This document shows positions 9,141-18,780 of a stretch of 64,000 nt of DNA, piece by piece. The stretch comes from Polytrichum commune. Its lineage: Eukaryota; Streptophyta; Polytrichopsida; Polytrichales; Polytrichaceae. The stretch covers positions 68,300,033 to 68,364,032 of the forward strand of contig OX485804.1 in NCBI GenBank assembly GCA_950295325.1, read 5' to 3'. The translations under genes were made by a program, and so were the position numbers. The notes under the pieces are model-generated. The model made no database searches, was not told where the DNA came from, and saw only the letters and a program-made list of their open reading frames with translations. How positions within the stretch are numbered: the stretch's first letter is position 1; each line of letters begins with the position of its first letter.

Positions 9141-11536
9141 ATGGCGACCAGAGGCAACCGGACATGTGTGCAGCTCCAGAATGTGAGTAGGACTGGCTTC
9201 CTCAACAACAGTGACTCGGTCATCATCAAAGGGACTTGGTTTCCTCAGCATTTCTCGTTGGTGGTTACCGATGGGGTGGGTGCATGGAAGGCTGAAGTTT
9301 CGGAAGATCTTGCAACACGAATTGCTGGTGATCTTCAAATCACCACCACACAGTTTATTGACAAGGCACAGCTACACCTCGGCCAACAGAAAGCAAACTC
9401 TCTTTACTCTTTGCATTATGTGAGCAGTGATGAAGTCCAGCTACTGTGTAACCCCACGGAGGATGATCTGGACCTCCACATGAAGTTTGCCATTGATTTG
9501 GTGTTGGTTACAGTGTCTGTGGTGGAAATCACATTCGATATGGTGACTTTCTTGCTGGATGCCTACTCTGGGCTCAAAGAAGACTTTGAAAGACATGCAC
9601 GTGCATGTGTAAGGGAACAGGCCGTCATCGAAAACACCATGACAAGCCTGAAATCCGAGCTGCAAATGATGAAAACTTCGGGGTTTAAGGCATGTGAAGA
9701 AACATTGGCTCTGGTGAGCGTCCCTTCCCCTGCCAGCGGTGGGAAGAGGAGGAAGTTTGATAGTTCAGAGGATGTTTCTGGCAAGAGGCCATCTCAGCAG
9801 CAACATCAACAGCAACAGCAGGCAGCCTCAAACTCAAAGCTTCGTCGATCCACAAGTGGCACAAGGGATTTTGCCAGGCTCGGACTAGCTCCTGTACCGT
9901 TAGCAATAGGAATTGAGGGTAATGGTGCTTCGAGGGTTAGTGTTTCTGCCGAGGAGCAAGAAATTATTGGTGAAGGAAGCAACGAGGACAGGTCCAACGA
10001 GAAATTGCTTGCCAAGTTCAACATTGATGGAAGCTTGGAGCATCTTGTCCCAACTGAGAAAAAGAAGCGAGGGCGGCCTAGAAAATCACTGGTGCCTGCT
10101 GAAGCTACCACCAACAAGAGCCAATTGTTACCTGTAGAACTGTCCGAAGGTAATAGCCTTTCTATGTCTTGATCACTCGATAATTTTGTCCATCAAAGAG
10201 CTCCATCAACAGCACTCAAAAAATTCCTGTCTCTGTGCTTTTGCTCGTAAGTTCTACGTTGGCCTCATCGGCCTTAAACCCTAATCCTTAATCTTCTAAT
10301 CTTTAAGCCCTAAGCCTAAAGCCCTAATCCCTAATCCCCATACACGGCTGGGTTTTTCTTTTTTTCTTTTGTCTCGGTGAAGGAACCCTTAGTTCACACA
10401 TCTCCCTGTTGTGGACAATTTTTTTGAAAATTCTGGCATTTGTTTTGGATGCAAACGATTCTCCGGTTCCTGCTCTTGAAGGCATTTCGCCGATGAAACA
10501 GCAGTGCATCATTTTCTAAAAACGAAGTCTTGCTTACACCACAGCTGTTCATATTCCCGGAGGTCTGATAGAGCTTGCATCCGAAGGAGACAGGGCAGCT
10601 GAGCATCGAATTGCAGAGCATGCAGCAAAAGCTATCAAGTTACTGGAACCTTTTGCAAATCCAATGTCCACAAAACTATTGCTTAAGGATCGTCCAGAGA
10701 GAGAAAGTCCCTCCTCACCTGAGGGAAGTGCAGAGTTGGCTCTGGCTGTTCCAGTGAACAAGGAGAGTGTGGTGCCCGAAGCAATCAAAGAATTTGAAGT
10801 AATAAACGCCGACTTTCACAACTTTGATAATGGGCGCACAAAACAAGAAATGGCCATGGGCCAGCATTGGGCTCTGTATGATGACCAAGATGGTATGCCT
10901 AGATTTTACGGGCGCATTTGTAATTTCATTCCAGAGCCTTTTGAAGCTGAAGTGGAGTGGTTTGAGCCTCACCGCCCTGCACATCGGCCCTCAGGTTTGA
11001 TGAAGTCTTTAGGACTTTCTGCAGCATGTGGAGAGTTCAAGTTGGGCAGTGTCAGCGACCAGCCGCTTGCAGCTTTCTCTCATAGAATTGAGATCCTAGA
11101 TGCAAGGAAAGGCATTTATAAATTCTACCCAGGCAAAGGCGATGTGTGGGCTCTGTACAAGGACTGGGATGAGGCCAACATCAATTTCAAGCAGTTGAAG
11201 AAGAACAATGGTGAAGTGAGACTTTGCTATGATCTGGTGGAAGTGCAGGTTGAGTTTGTGAAGGACAAGGGGGTGAAAGTGGTACCACTTGTGAAGGTTC
11301 CCAATTTCAGAACCATGTTCCAGGCAGGAAACCCAATGATGGCTTATTGGATTCTTCCCAAGGATATGAGGGACCGATTTTCGCACCAGATTGCGACGCA
11401 CCGTTTTGACGGAAACGAGATAGACATTGGAGTGCCACGAGGAGCTTTTGAGCTTGATTCTGCCTCTACCCCAGACGAATATATGTTGGCGCCTGCTGAG
11501 AATAAGATCGACACTCCAGTCCTTGCAACATCATAG
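9141..11536 (+). CDS. XRCC4-like head / AT-hook / DUF3444 fusion protein
   Basis: Two exons, 9141-10149 and 10545-11536, join through a phase-1 intron (AAG|GTAATAG ... ACCACAG|CT) and encode 666 residues. Residues 1-130 match the plant XRCC4 head: KGTWF (30-34), VTDG (42-45) and W49, then LGQQ and NSLYS (80-90). Residues 133-190 look like a short coiled-coil stalk. Next come a basic GKRRKFD (201-207), a glutamine run (219-227) and a KKKRGRPRK AT-hook (307-315). Residues 422-640 are DUF3444, with DFHNFDN and WALYDDQDGMPRFYGRI, as in plant J-domain proteins, but no J domain is present. XRCC4 scaffolds DNA ligase IV in non-homologous end joining; the DUF3444 role is unknown. The long XRCC4-part exon has no intron. 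The usual ligase-IV-binding stretch is not evident. Retaining the intron would stop the protein at residue 343. It could instead be two adjacent genes, the second from ATG 10664, though the splice phase argues for one. Confidence 0.75.
10273..10340 (+). repeat. Degenerate telomere-like tract with a telo-box, inside the fusion-gene intron
   Basis: A perfect AAACCCTAA telo-box (10276-10284) begins a run of about ten degenerate CCCTAA-type units (TAATCC, AAGCCCTAAG, CCCTAATCCC). Plant telo-boxes are usual in promoters. An interstitial telomere-like tract can also mark a repaired break. It lies within the intron that separates the XRCC4-like exon from the DUF3444 exon. Confidence 0.6.
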
Positions 11537-12437
11537 TAGTTTGGTGGACAACTCTCATGACTTCTGGAAAACTTTTTGAGGATTGCCACAATCGCCCTGG
11601 AATTGAAGTTATGTACCAACTCGTGGTCACTCCAAGAAAGGGATAACAATCCTCCTATGAATTGAAGAGCATGTGTTGCTAGCTGTGAAAATCAAATGGA
11701 TCTTCAGAATCGCAGCAAACAGCATCAAATTTCAACTGAGGATTTTACTGAGTAGAAGAAGACAAACTGATCCTGAGAATGAGACACTTTTTAGGTTGAA
11801 GACTCCTGGTTTTGCAGATGGTTTAGGTGCCCTAAACTCGTCAGAGAATGCTGATGGGGAGAACCTACACCACTAGTGTGATCAGTGAATGCCCCTTTGA
11901 TTCCCCAGTCTCAGTTGCGTCAAAAATGGTGATGGTCACAGGCATTGCACACTGCAATTACTTGAAGTTGAGTCAATACAACTTCTGAGAAATGTACAAT
12001 TGGTTGGAAACTATCGTGATGGTTTGCATGTGTGCCTCAATGTTCCTGGTTGATGATGTCTTTTGTGTACTGCTCATGGTCCGTAACGTTTTTGAAGTTA
12101 TTGAGGTTAATTGCCTACCTCTTTAAAAGGGCATAGGCTATTTCCCTCATGGCATAGGTTGCATCCTACAATATCAAATTTTTGTAAGTTGAAAACCTTT
12201 TGAGTTTTTGAGTTTTTAAGTTACCCGCCAATTGCCTTCAAAACTAATTTTTAGTAGGTTAAAATCCTTCATATCTTTTAATGTTGTAGGCTTTAAATTC
12301 AAAATTTGAGTACTGAGTGGTATCCTTGGCAGGAATTAAACCTGGCTAAGCCCTTCACCACATTTGAAGGCCAAGGATTAACCAACTCTTTTTTAAAGAG
12401 TTGATTATAATGAAAGGTTGCTAAAATTCAAATGAGT
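11537..12437 (+). other. 3' flank of the fusion gene
   Basis: Probable 3'UTR followed by AT-rich intergenic DNA. A 67-codon open frame at 11673-11876 has no recognisable domain and is best seen as UTR. No clear polyadenylation signal was chosen. The last 200 bp contain TTTAAGTT- and GTAGG-rich low-complexity sequence. Confidence 0.4.
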
Positions 12438-12722
12438 TTAAGGGTGAAAGTCCTCACCATCTTCTGATTCAACCTCTACTCTTCCTGCAAGATATTTCTC
12501 AGGATTAGTAAACAAGAATCGAAACTTTCTTGAATCCTTCCACAAAGATATAGCTTCCTCCAAAATAAACTCAAAATTTTTGGTTGGTCCTTCAATTGCC
12601 ACCCGCATCACACTATTCAAGTGTGTTGTTGTCATTCGATTCCTAGTCTTCTGCTTGATGTTATTCTGCACAGAGAAAGCTCTCTCACAAGTAGCAGTAC
12701 TAACACATTGGCAAACACACAA
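12438..12722 (-). pseudogene. hAT transposase C-terminal dimerisation remnant
   Basis: The frame contains CVSTATCERAFSVQN near its start, followed by KTRNRM, HLNSVMRVAIEGP and FRFLF, the signature order of the hAT transposase dimerisation domain (ZNF862-like hAT group). About 90 residues remain. The zinc finger and catalytic core that should precede it are absent, since the upstream sequence (12723 onward) is unrelated and carries microsatellites. It is a broken end of a DNA transposon or of a domesticated hAT gene, not a complete gene. Confidence 0.7.
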
Positions 12723-13540
12723 CTTTATTCAAGGCATGAGAGGTCACAAGTATTTAAAAATACTATTTTACCTTGTACTCATTGCCACACACCATCATCC
12801 AATGAACACCAACCCCCACTCTCAAACTTCCGGCCACAATAATGCGCCAGCTAACTAATCCTAAGCTACCTACCAATGGCCTTAAGCAATGCCACAGTAC
12901 ACACTAGTGTGCCCAGGCTCATTGATTTGCCCACTTACTCACCTAATCACACACAGTTAATCTCCCAAAACACGCCACACCTACAAGCACCACTCACAAG
13001 GCTAATGTAAATCTACTTCTACCCTAGTATTAATCCAGCTCTGCCCCTCCTTAGGCTCAGTACCGTCCCATGTGTCCAAAACAAACAGCCTAGCTTCCCT
13101 TCCGATGATTGATCCCTTCTCTGGCTCCAATGAGAGAGAGAGAGAGAGAGAGAGATGACGCTACCTGCTTCACAGAGAGAGAGAGAGGAGCTGTGATGAA
13201 TGGTATTTGTAAAGATCGGCGGGGAGGGAGTTAGGGCTATTATTGATATCCGCCTATGTGCCACCCAAGAGCCCCGAGTATTAGCCTAAAGATATGTACT
13301 TAGGTCAACTAAATCCCCAATTTGAAGAAGGATGAATGGCTAAAATCCTCTCTTTAAAAAAATTTGTAGGCAAAATTTCCTACATGTTTTTTATCCCATA
13401 GGTTGATATCCTATGTTTTTAAATTGTCCATAGGCTCTTTGTCCTACACTTTCAAAATTTTATAGGCTAAGTCACAAATTTTGTAGGCTGCATTTACACT
13501 AGCCTTAGGCTCTTGGCGGACCATGGTACTGCTCACTTTC
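12723..13540. other. Unassigned segment with a (GA)n microsatellite
   Basis: A GA/CT microsatellite occupies about 13134-13156, with a second GA-rich stretch at 13172-13188. On the minus strand an AATAAA-like signal lies near 12725-12732. No protein is recognisable. This piece interrupts the expected upstream part of the hAT remnant, so it may be an insertion, but I found no defined ends. Confidence 0.35.
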
Positions 13541-13551
13541 TCACTTTCCAG

Positions 13552-14412
13552 GATAAAATTGTGTGTGTATCAAGATAAGTCTGCAGCAGCTTATCTCATT
13601 CAGGTGTGAGACTTCTTATAGAGTTCCCTGTGTACCAAATTGCAATTTCTTTAGCTTGTGAATGGTGCGTCTTTCTTTTTGTCAAGGAGGTGGTGGGCAA
13701 CCAATAGTGGGTTGGGAATCACTATCCGGCTTCTTTGGGTCAATTGCAACATGGAACTTACATCTCAATGATAATGTCCTTTGTAATTTGGAAAGTATCA
13801 TTGATATATAATCCTCTCTGGTATCTCGTTCATAGGTATGGATCCGCATTTCCAGCTTTGACAGCAGAAGATAGGAACTTACACCTTATACAGGACAAGG
13901 TGTGCCAAGTGGCAAGTGACAAGTGCCAATTCAACAGCTTCCTATGAAATCACAAAAACACCAGCCACAAGCCTTGTGATGAAGTAATAGCGAAAATTTG
14001 AAGTGTCTAACCAACATGAACTTAGGACCTATCCAATATTAATCTTACATCGTACTCATGAAGCCACAAATGGTCTCTACCATAAGCCTAATCACCCTGA
14101 GGTTTCATGCTCCCATCCTCAAGCACATATATATCCAGATGCCCACTGATTATGTTACAGTGCACCTCTCTCAAGAGCACTTTCACCAACATAAATAAAA
14201 TAAAATAAAAGTAACTTCAGTGTTGTTTCCACACTGGCGTGAATTGGAGCCCGTTCTTCTATGTCTTGATCATGTTTTACTGACTTTGGCTAACAATTTA
14301 AGTTCACCTCAATTCTTTGAGATACGGTTGAGGGAGTTCTTGCCATCATATACAAACAAGGAAGTCCCAAAGAATGAAATAGATGCACTTGTGTACGAGG
14401 AAAAAGTTTGTG
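13552..14412 (+). pseudogene. Unidentified exon-like pieces, possible gene remnant
   Basis: Several short stretches look coding: 13552-13603 (frame ending SAAAYLIQ before GTGTGA); about 13660-13810 (GGGQPIVGWESLSGFFGS, then a stop); 13837-13900 (YGSAFPALTAEDRNLHL, between TTCATAG and AAGGTG); and 14221-14410 (LFPHWRELEPV ... FLPSYTNKEVPKNEIDAL, after CTTCAG). I recognise no family. The reading phases of neighbouring pieces do not all match, so this may be a decayed multi-exon gene or a gene with exons I misplaced. It lies between the convergent fusion gene and TAB2. Confidence 0.3.
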
Positions 14413-14977
14413 CTAGTATTTGGTTGTTTGTTAATAGTGTGATCCTACTTCCCCATCCTTTTCAGCTAACTTTCTACACCAGTTTTCTCTTACAAATGAA
14501 CTCAAAAGTAATCCTGGGGAACATTTACACAAGCTCCATTATCCTGATACAATAAAGAACTAAAGGATCTGTGACTCATGTATTAACATTAAAAGCAATG
14601 AGGCTGAGGATTCTGTCACAAGAACAATTTGGAGCCAATGACTGCTAATCAATGAAACAATCCAAGAACCAAAGACGGAGGTGGATTTTGAACTCCACAA
14701 GTGCTTAAGCACAAAACTTTGATGAGAAGAAAGAAAAAAAAAATACATCATAATTTTGGTGATTAGTATCAAAAACTGTAAGACTGATAAGGGAGAGAAT
14801 CGCTCAAAAAATTAGGCTTTGATTACATTGAGACTCGCGACAGAAATGTTAGCTTCCTGTTGTATGACCTAAAACTCACTGCTCCACCTGACTGAATGAG
14901 GGCGGCTATGAACTATAAATCGTCTCTAATACTGTGACAGATTACAAACCACAAAGGGAATAGATCTGAAGTAGCAA

Positions 14978-17193
14978 CTACACAGGTGACTGAGGTACAT
15001 CTATCAACAGCCAAAACCCTGTGCAAAGCTCTGAGTCCAGTGACTGTTGGACAGCTAAGAAATGAAGACCACCACAGTTTTTCTTGGCTGCCTCCCAGGC
15101 CTCACCCTCTGCATCTGCTTGACGGCTTTTTCTGTAAAACGCATACCTCCATCTGTTCCACCCAAAAGACTGGAACCTAAGTTGACTGTTGACACTTCTT
15201 TGACTGTAACACATCTCACACTAGCTCATAAACAATGATAATAACCAAGATTTCCATCTAACTCACAGTTACCAGAGGTTTTAATCACATACAGTTATTC
15301 TTTCACAAAATAAATTTCAATTGAGAAGACATACTCACCGATCTGCAACACCAGTGGAGAGTACTAGACACGACCGTTGTGTGTCTACCTCAAGAGAAGC
15401 AAGTTCCAGTGCATTTGTCCATGCTGCAAGTATGCAAGATATCAATAAGGTGTCTTGGCAGGGCCTAACCGTTTGTGTGTTTGCAACAGGTTTTTGCGAA
15501 AATCAAATACACCCCAGAAAAGATTCTGTTCCAAAGATGTTAAAATGCCAACAAATACTCATTGCCAATGAGGTTTTGTACCTGCAAGGGGGGTGGCACG
15601 AGATGATGCTACAGCAACCCCTGGGATCATAACATCTGGGGACAATTCTATATTCAAAGTGTCGAGGTCTAACACACTCCCGAACACTGAGCCCCTTAAT
15701 ACACCATCCATCTCCTCCAGGACACCTGAATGAAACAACATTCTGGCGTTACTGCAAGGCTTATTGTGCCTTCTACATGGGAAAAGCAGATCCTGGAGTC
15801 TCCAGCAAACATCAGTAGATTACAGTTTTATATTTGAACCAGAGAAGTGGTTGCATCTGCAAAAAGCAAGAATAGAATAGAACCATGGAAAACGCACTTT
15901 CAAATGGGAGCTGAACAAATGCCCACTCCTCGCCACGTAAAGTATCTGGCAGGTCTAAAGGAAGGACTTGTTCCTGCAATGACAGTGGAGAGGATCCTTC
16001 CTGAAACCCTGGATGTTGCCTATAAACTGTCTCATATCGCTCCTCCAGCCATTTGATAAGTGTGACACACTGCAGCCCCACAGTTCACATTGAAGTCACT
16101 TTTCAGCTCCATCAACTCAAAGGTGAAGATGAACTTGCACAATAAACAACCAAAACCCCATGACTGTGCCTATGGAAATCTGATCAACCTCTTTTAGGAG
16201 CTGGACCAAGACCACGCAGTCCTATCAGCTATTAAAAAAAGAGTGGGGTGGCGTACTTGCCCAAATACAAGGTAGGTAGCTTTGTCTGAAGATATGGAAG
16301 AGGAAAGAAGGAAAATATATACCCTTTGACTAGGGACAGGCTGAATTTCAAGCTCCTTGCATGCCTTTGTGATAATAGTTTGCATTTGTGACCTGCCCCA
16401 TACAAGTCCAACTTAAGCATCAAGAGAAGTATAGACTGAACAACATCCTTGTTTCTATCACTTGACTGAAAGGCATGTACAAGAACAACAACCTATCTAT
16501 TAAACGTGTGATAGAATATGCTAGCTAAGTACCACTTTGTACATAAACCTCAATACAGAAGCTGAAGTTTTACCAATCTGCATTGTCACCAACCGCATAG
16601 GAGGTGCATCACAATAAAAAGAGACAATTGCACATCCGTTGTGATAATAGCAAGTATTGCGAATTGCAGCAATGACAGCCTTCAAAAGAGGTTGTGAGCT
16701 CTTCTGAAATCTGATGCCCAATGATTTTCCCTCAACAACATTTCCATCTGGTATCTCACCTGAAAAACCGAATTTTGTCTGGCCTGGGCACCTCCAGAGT
16801 CTCCATAATGTACAACAATGCATCTCGTAATGTGACACTGTTAATTACGTTGTTGGGGAAAAAGCGTGTGAACTGTAGCTGCCGCTTGCTATCACATACA
16901 ACAAGCTCCCAAACCTTCTTGCCTCTGTTATCCAGTATAGGCCGAGAGCAAAAATCAAGTTCCCATTCACTAATGGAGGTGGCATCAGCATCCTCTGCTA
17001 TACTTTCTTCCTCTCCAATTTCTGTATCCAGACTAGCTTCCGCCAAATCGGGAACAGCATTTGCTGAAATTCTTCTACGCCTTGCATGCCTAAATGTGGG
17101 AACTGCCAATCCCTTGGCTACAGACCACGGCAAGAGTAAACGCACGTCAACAACGACCACTAGACCACAATTTGACAAAAAGATCGCCCACAT
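14978..17193 (-). CDS. TAB2: TAB2/ATAB2-like plastid psaB translation activator
   Basis: Six minus-strand exons join in phase: 17193-16760, 16392-16323, 16069-15898, 15725-15582, 15423-15339 and 15152-14978, all with GT-AG borders, giving 359 residues; the Arabidopsis protein is similar in length. Key matches are [13 protein letters not shown], the [12 protein letters not shown] block, [18 protein letters not shown] across the first splice, [42 protein letters not shown] across another, and the C-terminal GGLHFLAVQ and GFWLLID. TAB2 is a nuclear-encoded RNA-binding factor for translation of the photosystem I psaB mRNA in the chloroplast. The conserved Tab2 domain is complete with no breaks. 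The N terminus is uncertain: the ATG at 17193 has an in-frame TAG 15 bases upstream and encodes a hydrophobic rather than transit-peptide-like start. An alternative upstream first exon is listed separately. A strong acceptor (TTTTCTTCAG at about 17216-17225) precedes this ATG. Confidence 0.9.
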
Positions 17194-17657
17194 GGCACCT
17201 TGCTCCTAAAGCACAGACTGAAGAAAAAAAAAGACCCCAGTATGCACCTCAACTTGAGGTTTGGTTCTTCATCAGTGTTCTGATAATCCTTACATTGTGT
17301 ATAAAACATTCTCTTCGTCATCTTAGTACCTACATAAACTTGTCGAAAGTTACATCACATTGTCAGATTCCACCTCGACCATGAAACTTGCTTAAAATTG
17401 CAAATTAAAATGGGAGTGCAGAGTCTGGACCATCTAGGGTTTCAGGTTTAAGGGTTGGGTTTGGTCGAATTTTCAAAATGTGAAAGAGGATAGACAACAT
17501 AGAGAGATCCAGGTTCCTCCATCACCGAAATGTGGAGCTTGTACCCACAGAAAATTATATGAAGGTGAACGTGAACAAAAATAAAATAAATAAATAAACC
17601 ACTCAAAGGCAAATCAACTATTCCATTGACCAAACCACCGCAGAACCATGAATTTCG

Positions 17658-18212
17658 CTACAGCACCGCCAAGTGAATTCTTATGATGCAATTCATATGA
17701 GCTAAACTGCGGTATCTATCCTCTGAATGTACTGCCCGGAATTGATCTAGTGATGTCACCCCTTTGAGAAGAAAAAATAATGAAGAATTGTGCCCTCGCA
17801 TCATCTCACAAGAAGCCCAAGTACCAAATTTGGTACACTCCAGGGATTCAAAACCCCCATGAGGTGGTCCTTGCTCTCTGTTGCAGCCACCGTACCCTAA
17901 ACTTCGGTCATAAAAACAGAAACATGCACACACATAGAGACAGACAGACAGACATAACCCCAAAAGGAGGAAGACAGACAATAGAAATTGAAATTCCAAG
18001 GCAGAGTGATACCCACCTTCCCGGAGCACATCCACCGCCACTCTCACCATCTCCGCCCCAATCTCGGCCCTGAGCTTGAGAGCATTCCTGCTCCCCACAG
18101 CAGCAGGAGCAATTTGTGTCTGCCTGTTGCGAGACCTAACCCTCTCCGCCATCACGCTCCCCGGCGCCAGCAGCGACGTGGGCTTGTGCCCCATCCCATG
18201 GAGCGCCGCCAT
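17658..18212 (-). CDS. Candidate TAB2 first exon (transit peptide) or separate small two-exon gene
   Basis: ATG at 18212 opens a frame of 65 complete codons to a donor at 18017 (GAAG|GTGGGT). The peptide starts MAALHGMGHKPTSLLAPGSV and is rich in A, S and R with one acidic residue in the first 48, like a chloroplast transit peptide. Two continuations fit the phase. Joining to 17117 (acceptor CTGTAG) enters the TAB2 frame and would give a 399-residue TAB2. Joining to 17761 (acceptor CTCAAAG) gives a 99-residue protein ending LAVL at 17658. I favour the first because of the plastid role of TAB2, but the sequence alone does not decide. Confidence 0.4.
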   Translation of the reverse strand: MAALHGMGHKPTSLLAPGSVMAERVRSRNRQTQIAPAAVGSRNALKLRAEIGAEMVRVAVDVLREGGYHSALEFQFLLSVFLLLGLCLSVCLYVCACFCFYDRSLGYGGCNREQGPPHGGFESLECTKFGTWASCEMMRGHNSSLFFLLKGVTSLDQFRAVHSEDRYRSLAHMNCIIRIHLAVL

Positions 18213-18780
18213 ACCCCACCGCTCAATCCACAACTCCTCTCTCCTTTCCTTAAAACTTGCAACCGAATCCCTTCCTGTTTTACTTGTCTACATGCCCCAC
18301 CACCACCACCACTACGACCACAACTCCAACTCCAACTCCAACTGTGTCACCCAGGTACAAAAATTGGGCTCACCACAAGAAGAAGTTGTGAAACTTGGGG
18401 GCGAAGAAGAGCTCCCCAGCCATGGCAACGACACGAGTAAGTGAGTCGTGTGTTTTGGGAAACAAAAAGGAGAAATCAGAAAGTGGGATTCAAGATGCAA
18501 TGTTCGAATGCAAGGTGTGTAGCAGATGGCTGAGTGTGGTTTAGCCGCTTCATGTGGAGATGATGATGATGATGGAGGATGGGATTTGCGCTTGCGATTT
18601 GCGCTGCTTTGAGTCACTGCCTAAGTAAATCCCCGCAGGCTGCTTTGTTTTTCCGTCGAAGGAAGGAGGACGAGGAGGAGGTCTCGTTGTTTGAAGCTCG
18701 CCTGAGTCCCTCCTGTGAGCTTCGATGTGGATAAACCAACACGCTCTCACAAGTGCCTGCCTGCGCATCACCCTCCAAAT
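18213..18780 (-). promoter_or_regulatory. TAB2 upstream region
   Basis: This GC-richer segment is likely to hold the minus-strand promoter and leader. It contains imperfect CAC/AAC trinucleotide runs (18298-18345) and a GATGAT run at 18557-18575. No TATA box was confidently placed. The tandem array begins immediately beyond it. Confidence 0.35.

Noticed and set aside
12723-13290. Possible solo LTR interrupting the hAT remnant
   Set aside because: An AATAAA-like signal and a leader-like GA-rich tract are suggestive, but I found no TG...CA ends and no target duplication.
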